Shown: positions 57,190 through 64,000 of the stretch, piece by piece
How the letters are laid out: the number at the start of each line of letters is the position of its first letter
How positions within the stretch are numbered: the stretch's first letter is position 1
From: Macrosoma leucophasiata
Lineage: Eukaryota > Arthropoda > Insecta > Lepidoptera > Hedylidae
Direction: 5' to 3'
Assembly: GCA_036365455.1 (NCBI GenBank)
Contig: JAWQUS010000010.1
Coordinates: 20,384,501-20,448,500, forward strand
Length of the DNA stretch: 64,000 bases
Made by a program: the position numbers and the translations under genes
The notes under the pieces: model-generated
What the model saw: only the letters and a program-made list of their open reading frames with translations
Database searches by the model: none
Told to the model about the DNA's origin: nothing

Positions 57190-57468
57190 TAATGCAGGTG
57201 GCAATCAAGCATGCAGTTCACGTTGATGTCAAGTGATGATTGCAGCCTATAGACATCCACACAAAGATCAGAGATCAAAATGCAGATGCGTTGCTACCCC
57301 TCAGACCTTTGTTGTTGTTATGTCTCTGATGATAGTTATTACGGGGCCATACATTACCACCTAACCAGAACACGATAGTGCTGAACACTACCATTTGGCG
57401 GCGAACAGATTAGGTAATGCGGTGGCGCTTACGCCCCCGAGGACTTACATTGGAACTCTACCACCAGT
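57190..57468 (-). repeat. Bm1-like SINE body, full length, minus strand
   Basis: GGTGGCAATCAAGCATGCAG to CTACCACCAGT. It is the variant with GATAGTTATTACGGGGCC in place of CCGGAAATTACAGGGCC. Confidence 0.88.
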
Positions 57469-57470
57469 CT

Positions 57471-57712
57471 GAGTGCGAGATTCACAGACCGCACAACGAC
57501 TTTACTTTGAGCAAAGTATGCTTAGAACTGTCAGTTAAGTATGGGTTTTGACAGTTCAAAGGCGTACTTTGCTCAAATTAAAGTCGTAATGCGGTCTGTG
57601 AATCTCAGCCTGAGTGCGAGATTCACAGACCGCACTACGACTTTACTTTGAGCAAAGTATGCTTAGAACTGCCAGAAATGTATGGATTTTGACAGTTCGA
57701 AGCGTAATAGCG
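57471..57712. mobile_element. MITE followed by a truncated tandem copy
   Basis: Copy 1 (57471-57610) starts CTGAGTGCGAGATTCACAGA and ends TCTGTGAATCTCAG with ~45-bp arms (ACGACTTTACTTTGAGCAAA / TTTGCTCAAATTAAAGTCGT). Copy 2 starts at about 57611 with the same left end and runs to about 57706, lacking the right arm. It directly abuts the SINE ending at 57468. Confidence 0.85.
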
Positions 57713-58470
57713 ATGGTGCCTACCTACTTATTTGTATGCGATTTATGTGATAAACGCCCATGCAAACTTTAAATGGTTGAAAAGAAAACGCTAAACCTTT
57801 CTCTCATAGAAATCAGATAGTATTGATTGATTGTTTTTTAATAAAGATTTGACAGTTAAATAAAGCGTAAAAGCCTATTAGGAGAAACCATGTTGTGATT
57901 CATGGTATTGTTTTTTATTAACTGTAATTGCCTATTCTGCTTAGTGTTTGTAAGTCATCTCGGTCTATGGTTTTGGGTTCGACCTTCGGTTAAGAAAAAT
58001 ATTTTTTTTTGTTATACTGAGAAACTGGAAGGGGTATCTCCATTGTTTGGAAATGTGCCCGTTGCTCTCAATATATATTTCTGCTATTCCATTGAAATCA
58101 AAACCATGGCTGAAACGTGTGTGTATACAATACGGTTTGAATACATCTCTGCCTATCCCGCCGAGTAAATAATGTAAATACCTATGATTGAGAAATGACA
58201 AAATCGATCGTTTTGAATGCCAACTGATTATTTTCAGATTATATAAGGTAAAAAGAATATCACCATATTTACTGATATATAAATTTACATCAAAATATAA
58301 TCGACAAGGCATGTTATTGATTATTATCTATTGTTTATTTTCGTCGGTTTTCCCTTTGAACATTTATTTGTAAAACTGTACAAAGCATTTTAATTATTAC
58401 TATTTTACGCAACTGATAAAGTTAATATACATACACAAAAACCAGAGAATCTATACAAATATATATTAAT
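57713..58470. other. No gene recognised
   Basis: Overlapping frames of 60-115 codons on both strands have no recognisable domain. Confidence 0.3.
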
Positions 58471-58760
58471 CGGAGTATCTGTTTGTAATATTAAAATAAC
58501 CGCTTTTTACTAAATGCATATGTATGCATACACGGTACATATACCAAAACAACATTTTTTACAATTTTTGTCTGTTCGGCGGGGCTAATCTTGGGAACGG
58601 TTGGACCGATTTTGACGGGACTTTCACTGGCAGATAGCTGAAGTAATAAAGAGTAACTTAGGCTACTTTCATACTAGCTTCGCCCACGACTTCGTCTGGG
58701 AGGATACTGAACAAAAACTAATAAATTCTCACGCGGATGAAGTCGCGGGGACACCTAGTA
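58471..58760 (+). repeat. CAGCTAGT repeat family A
   Basis: CGGAGTATCTGTTTGTAATA, ACATTTTTTACAATTTTTGT, TTGGGAACGGTTGGACCGAT and an end of AAGTCGCGGGGACACCTAGT. Confidence 0.82.
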
Positions 58761-58784
58761 TGTAATAATACTACCTATCAGAAG

Positions 58785-58905
58785 TTAAACTGCAGATGCG
58801 TTGCCACTCGTGAGATCTAAATTGTTGTCTCTGTGACAGTTATAACGGGACAATTACAATCTAATCGGAACATGATAGTGCTGAACACTACCATATGGCA
58901 GCAGA
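58785..58905 (-). repeat. Bm1-like SINE, partial
   Basis: CTGCAGATGCGTTGCCACTC, GTGACAGTTATAACGGGAC, GTGCTGAACACTACCATATG. Confidence 0.7.
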
Positions 58906-59073
58906 TTTTTTTTGAATTTATTTACATTAATTTACAAAATGAAGCTTAAAATAAAAAAGTACTGGTAAACCAAACATAAGGTTTGTATCAGTACTTGACA
59001 CTCACTTGCTATGTTACATAGGATATTATGCGAAACTTACTTACATACATAAAATAGATAAGGTATTTTATTA

Positions 59074-59190
59074 ACTGCCTCAGTAGCCTAGTGGTAGCAG
59101 GCCACTACTACTACGCTGGAGGTCCTGGTTGATTCCCGGGTCGGGGACTATCAGAGATAACGGTTTAAAATCCTTTATCTCTTTATCTTA
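59074..59190 (+). repeat. tRNA-SINE head, truncated
   Basis: CTGCCTCAGTAGCCTAGTGG, GGTTGATTCCCGGGTCGGGG, TATCAGAGATAACGG, then replaced by the SINE at 59191. Confidence 0.8.
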
Positions 59191-59457
59191 TGTCACGAAG
59201 ATGGCAAACAAGCATGCAGTTCACATTGATGTTAAGTGATGACTGCAGCCTATAGACACTAACACAAAGACCAAGGTCAAAATGCAGATGCGTCACCACT
59301 TCTGAGGCCTAAGGTATTATGCCTCTGTGCCGGAAATCACAGAGCCGTACACCTGACCGGAACACGATAGTGCTGAACACTACCATTTAGCGGCAAGTAT
59401 ATGTAATGCGGTGTTACCTACGCCCGCGAGCTCCGTCACTGGCAGTCTACCATCAGT
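59191..59457 (-). repeat. Bm1-like SINE body, minus strand
   Basis: GGCAAACAAGCATGCAGTTC to CTACCATCAGT; lies across the end of the tRNA-SINE head. Confidence 0.9.
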
Positions 59458-59661
59458 GAAAAATATGGCGTGATTGTACGATACATTGAGAACCAACTGT
59501 CTTGAAAATACGCGCAAAACTTGTGAACATTTTGTCGGCAGTACAAAGGCTCCTAATGCGACTGGTAGAGTCGGCACGGGCAATCGAGTGCCTCTTGTTC
59601 TTACTTTTTAAACACAAATGACTGCCTTGCGTGGCGTTGTTAGAATGCGTTTTGTTGGTGT

Positions 59662-59765
59662 TACTTAGGCCTCAGGGGAGGCAACGCATCTGCATTGAAA
59701 TCTTTGGATTCATAGGTACGAGTAGATGTTTATCGGCTATAGTAATCACTGACATAAAAAAAAAA
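59662..59765 (+). repeat. Bm1-like SINE 3' half, diverged
   Basis: TTAGGCCTCAGGGGAGGCAA, CGCATCTGCATTG and an A-run. Confidence 0.6.
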
Positions 59766-60255
59766 CATGTAGGTAGGTATATACCTATTAAAAAGGTCGA
59801 GATACGCGTGGATGATGTCGTCCACGAACAATATGAAATCAATTATAATATTTACTGCAGCTCAAGAGGTTAAGTGAGGCTAGTAAGATTTGAACTGCAG
59901 TGTAAATATACCATTAACGTGAACTGTGTTTATTCCACATACATTTCATAAAAACGTAAGAATTTGACATGTTTAACAAATATTCCAATAAAATTTGCAT
60001 ATTCCACATTATATCTCCATAAAAGTCATTATGCATTCTTACAGTTTTTGCATAAAATTGCGAAACATACCTTGGCATTCATTGAAGTGTATGACGTGAA
60101 GATATTGCTCAATAACAAAAACGTGGGTGTATTATGACAATGTAAATACAGTTTTTACGTCTCATTGAATGTCATCAGCTGTGCAAGCAAATTCAGGGGC
60201 GACTGGTAAGCAAGATTGTTAAAACAACATTAATTTTAATTTATATGATGTTTTC
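59766..60255. other. No gene recognised
   Basis: AT-rich sequence, nothing identified. Confidence 0.35.
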
Positions 60256-60700
60256 ACTGTTGGTAGAGCTCCAGTGACGGGCATAGGCACTACCGCACTA
60301 CCTTGTCTATTCGCCACAAAACATAGAGAAAATCGGCCCACCGGTCGCGGCGGACCGGAGGGGAGTAGCCATACCGTTTAGTACCGATGCAAAACAGTCT
60401 GTAATTTTTGCGGGGGGAAATGCGTGCAAAACACACGCACACTACAAAAATCGTCTATTACTACGAAACTCACACTTTGACTTTACCAAAATACAGAAAC
60501 AATTTCACGCACACATTTAAACATCTAGGCTACAAGGTATAGGCCCATTTCGGCTTGTACTTTGACAGAGGGGAAAGCCTGCATATGGCTACACCCCTCT
60601 GGTGTTGCTCTATGCCACAAAATGATAGTATTCCGCGATATCGTGTTTCAGTCAGATGGTAATGCAAGTAATTTCTAGCACAGAGGCGTTACAACTTAGG
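60256..60700 (+). repeat. Bm1-like SINE split by a 293-bp element
   Basis: 60256-60321 holds the 5' end (ACTGTTGGTAGAGCTCC to TATTCGCCACAAAA). 60615-60700 resumes with CCACAAAATGATAGTATTCC and runs to CTTAGGCCTAC. Confidence 0.85.
60322..60614. mobile_element. 293-bp nonautonomous element, 8-bp TSD CCACAAAA
   Basis: CCACAAAA lies at 60314-60321 and 60615-60622. The termini are CATAGAG and CTCTATG (7-bp TIR). The interior is GC-richer (CGGTCGCGGCGGACCGGAGG) and has no frame. An 8-bp duplication is found in both hAT and P-type elements; short CA-starting TIRs do not decide between them. Confidence 0.82.
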
Positions 60701-61264
60701 CCTACAGATGATGAATTTTATACACAATAAAGCCTATGAGAGATATTATTTAACACACACCTAGGCTACTACAAAAAAAACTCAAGTACTGTTATTATTA
60801 TAACAGGAAAATATGTTATCGTACAAAGTAAATCTAATGCGCCAACCGCTCGAAGCAATCTCCATCATAACATTGTCGCAGGGAAATACTAGCTGTTTCA
60901 CACAGACCTTGAGGCATGCCCGATTTAATGGAACCTTGTCCAAACTGTCAACTACGAAAAACGTAGTGCATTGCAATTCCTCTCACATACTGTGTTATAC
61001 CAAGAATGGGGTTGCGCTTGGCTTTCCTCCGATATGCAAAGTTTTGCGAGGGAAACGCTAATCTAAAACTAATGGCTTCAAGTTATAAGCGTTAACGATT
61101 TTCTGTCACTAAGCTAATATAAAAAAATAAGTTCTAACCATACAAAATACGAATAATAATAATGATTCTAAAACTCTGAAATGTTTGAGTTAGAATAATT
61201 ACGTGTAGAGTTGTTTTTTTTTAAGTTTATGCCTTTTTAATTTTATGACTTTATTTAATATTGT

Positions 61265-61478
61265 GACTCACATATCACATGGATGGTAAGTGATTGCTGC
61301 AGCCTATAGACATCTCCACGAAACTGGAGATTGAAATACAGATGCGTTGATCTGAGCCTTAAGTTGTATGTGATAGTTATTATGGGCCCATAAACTACTC
61401 TAACCGGAAAACTAGTGCTAAAATCTACCGATTGACGGCCGAAAGATTAAGCAATGCGGTGGCTATCTCCTCGAGTTG
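61265..61478 (-). repeat. Bm1-like SINE, old copy
   Basis: AAGTGATTGCTGCAGCCTAT, ATACAGATGCGTTGATC, GTGATAGTTATTATGGGCCC, AGCAATGCGGTGG. Confidence 0.7.
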
Positions 61479-62042
61479 GATGTCTTCAATCCGTAAGTAC
61501 GTATCAAATACCTAAGTAGTTTTTCTATAGTATATAATAACAAGCAAATTGTACTTTCCATGTAGTTACTTGGATGTTCAATACCTATATTCTTACTTTC
61601 TTATGTTTTTCTAGTATTTAACATACACAGCTTCTTTTTAAATGAATGCATGTACTTTTACCGTTTGGCAAGAGGAATGAAATGGTTTTGTTTTGTTTCA
61701 TTGTATTTCAAATGTTGTATTTCACCACTGTGCCATGTAGTTTAAATATGCATGACTCAATGTTTGTTCATTTGTTATCATATCAGAGGGACGGTGCAAT
61801 CTTTCATCTCACTGACATTACCGTCTCTCTATAATTTATCTGGCTGATCCATCACGTATGCGGTCAAACGTGAAGCCATTTGAAGGTCATGTACTACCTC
61901 ATATGTACCTGTGGACCTATGTACTGTGTAATCTGACGTTTTATCTACCTGCTTTGATGGTTCTTTAACATTATTGCAATGGGTTAGTATATCTAGTTAC
62001 ATCAATTACTTAATAAATAATTGTACTCAATTATATCAATAA
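61479..62042. other. No gene recognised
   Basis: AT-rich, chance frames only. Confidence 0.35.
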
Positions 62043-62272
62043 ATCATACTAATATCATTATCAAGTATGTATGTTTGTTTGTTACTCCTAAACGCAAAAA
62101 CTGCTGAACCGATTTTCATGAAATTTGGCACACACGTAGAGGGTTACCACATAGGATAGTTTTTATAAGAGAAATGTTCGTGTGGGATGCCATGGGATGA
62201 TTTGATGAGTTTCCACAGGTTACGCGAAAAACAACCTACACGCGCGCGGAGCCGCGGGCTACAGCTAGTGAA
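62043..62272 (+). repeat. CAGCTAGT-type repeat family E
   Basis: GTATGTTTGTTTGTTACTCC, GCTGAACCGATTTTCATGAA, TTTGGCACACACGTAGAGGG, GCGCGGAGCCGCGGGCTACA then GCTAGTG. Confidence 0.75.
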
Positions 62273-62390
62273 ATATACAACAAAATGTTCAACTTATCAA
62301 AAAAAGATAAAAAATAATAGGTACTCTTTCAAACGAAGATAGAAACGTAAAAGTTTCAGAAATTGTGTTTAAAGAATTACTCATTAGTTA

Positions 62391-62524
62391 GGAATCGGCG
62401 TGCATGTATGAAGAGAATGATGAAGGTAGACGAGGCACGAGAGGTTTGTCAGAACCGGGATGTCTGGCGCTCTACACTCTCTGCCTACCCCGTTAGGGAC
62501 CTGGCGTGAAGATACATACATACA
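62391..62524 (+). pseudogene. 5'-truncated LINE 3' end (RDLA-stop family), 13-bp TSD
   Basis: TACTCATTAGTTA is duplicated exactly at 62378-62390 and 62525-62537. The 134-bp insert encodes the ORF2 C-terminus (…W-R-S-T-L-S-A-Y-P-V-R-D-L-A, TGA) and ends GATACATACATACA. The TSD shows target-primed insertion and marks the true 3' end of the family. Confidence 0.9.
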
Positions 62525-62537
62525 TACTCATTAGTTA

Positions 62538-64000
62538 ATGGAAATTTTCAAAGTATTTTCTTATCACTGTTATATACAATTCCTTGTTCTCTCCATTAAA
62601 GTTGTGATGAATAAGTATACAGGTTTAAATAATCTTCCCGATTTAGAAAGTCAAGAGACTTGCTGGTTGGTCTTACACACAATACATTCAATTATAATTT
62701 CACAAATAGTGATTTGCATAGATAAACAAATAATAAAGCTTTTGAGAACAGGTGATAGTTCATCACAAAATAAACAAAGTAGCTCAAAGCCTCTTTTAAA
62801 TCACCGAAAAACGACAGTGTAAATGTAAATTCTCATTTATGAAATTGCGTAAGCCTTTTGCAAATGCCGTGTGATTTTATACGAAATTTCATTCTTAGAG
62901 ATATTTTTGCGAGTAAAGTCTTTGGATGAAACTGAGCCCTAATGCTTTGTCCAGTTTCTCTCCCACGCACACTTCAACCGTAATCAGCGAAACTTGATTT
63001 TTTGCATCGGAGTATGTCAGCTAACTGTCCATTCATGATGGTCTGATTTTAAGATCATTGACTTGCCTTAATTGTAGGGACAATGGGGTTATTAGTAAAT
63101 TATTGTTATCGTAATTTGTCTTTTCTCTTTTTAATGTGGTAGGTAGAGTTTTAATCGTTCAAAAATTACCAATACCGATAGTTTTCTAAATTGGACAATC
63201 TCACGATTGTTCAACAGGAAAATAAAAAAGTCTAAGAATAATGAAAAAATAATGCCTTACTTATTAATAAGTGGAATAGCTTTTGGAATTACTTTTGGAA
63301 GAACTTTTGAAACGGGTTGCTCGGATTAAGAATAGTATTGTTTTTCCTAAAGTCCTCTTGAAATTCCTGTCCAAAAAATTCGTAAATACAACGTAATAAA
63401 TATACTACAGTAAATATCTTCAGTGTACCTAAAATATTAAGCATATAAATCACGAGAGGCAATAGTTGCGATCAACTTATTTATTTTCAAAGCTTTGCAC
63501 ATAATTAAAGTTTTATATACTTACAGTATATTTACTCTATTATTTTGTATCACCTGGAATAATAAAAAGATCTTCAGAGGCGATCGACTTCCAATGACGC
63601 AGCTTGAGAGTAAGTGTGTATTTTTAGACAAACCAGATTCAGAAATTAAATAAGATAATGGCTCAGGAGCAGCAACATACCTACATGTACCCATCATGTC
63701 ACAAAATTAAATTAAAGTCGTCTGTTTTGTTCCTTGCACCACACCCCAACTTCACCGTACTCTAGGCTCTGATGTGCTGTCTTCTTACTTTCACCACAAC
63801 TTTGCCCAGTATCACTCAAATCTACCTATCTCATTAGAATAGTGCTCGCAGCAACTGTACTGTTTTAATCTCTCCTCAAAAGCTGTCTGCACGTTAAATA
63901 TTTGCAGGAAAGCTTTTGCAAGCGTTGGTTTATTGTAGTTCGGTTTTATTGTAAAGTTGTCATTCATTAGAATGCATGTTCTAACATTTACGTTACGTTT
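62538..64000. other. AT-rich stretch, nothing recognised
   Basis: A 94-codon frame at 62538-62822 and other short frames lack recognisable domains. No repeat family identified. Confidence 0.35.

Noticed and set aside
57902..58312. Overlapping 88- and 115-codon frames
   Set aside because: No recognisable motifs, and both strands are open over the same DNA.

Overview
The window is AT-rich eukaryotic DNA that looks lepidopteran (moth or butterfly). The evidence is internal. Many copies of a repeat body resemble, from memory, the 3' body of the Bombyx Bm1 SINE, and there are tRNA-headed SINEs, cecropia-type mariner transposases, RTE- and CR1/Jockey-like LINEs, and the dispersed repeats ending in CAGCTAGT that are common in moth genomes. 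No complete host protein-coding gene can be supported. There is no operon, CRISPR array or bacterial signal.

Layout. 1-3.7 kb: a minus-strand two-ORF LINE. ORF2 is open to the window edge with intact endonuclease and reverse transcriptase motifs, and ORF1 lies upstream. 4-10 kb: SINE copies and TIR elements. 10.8-12.1 kb: a decayed, possibly two-exon coding region. 13-20 kb: three TIR elements with target duplications, including a decayed hAT element (8-bp TSD TATGCTAC) that sits in a tRNA-SINE and is itself split by a 5'-truncated RTE LINE. 20-30 kb: SINEs, LINE 3' ends and other repeats. 30-32.3 kb: a LINE RT fragment, a GC-rich 15-bp minisatellite of about 50 units, and a mariner transposase whose N-terminus is replaced in frame by the minisatellite. 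32.6-37 kb: SINEs and older elements. 38.5-39.05 kb: a CpG-rich promoter-like stretch ending in a good splice donor. 39.05-47.4 kb: a long block with almost no recognisable repeats. 47.4-64 kb: repeats again, including a full-length mariner with both ends (54895-56174), several MITEs, and a SINE split by a 293-bp element with an 8-bp TSD.

How the parts relate. The tRNA-SINE with 12-13-bp TSDs shares its last ~40 bp with a LINE family whose 5'-truncated copies lie at 23.4, 48.5 and 62.4 kb, so the two look like a SINE/LINE partner pair. The two mariner copies carry complementary defects. Several near-perfect hairpins (18-28-bp arms, 1-6-nt loops) are scattered through the window, one at the 3' junction of the RTE LINE and one inside the decayed gene at 11.9 kb. 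All identifications come from reading the sequence; no database search was possible.
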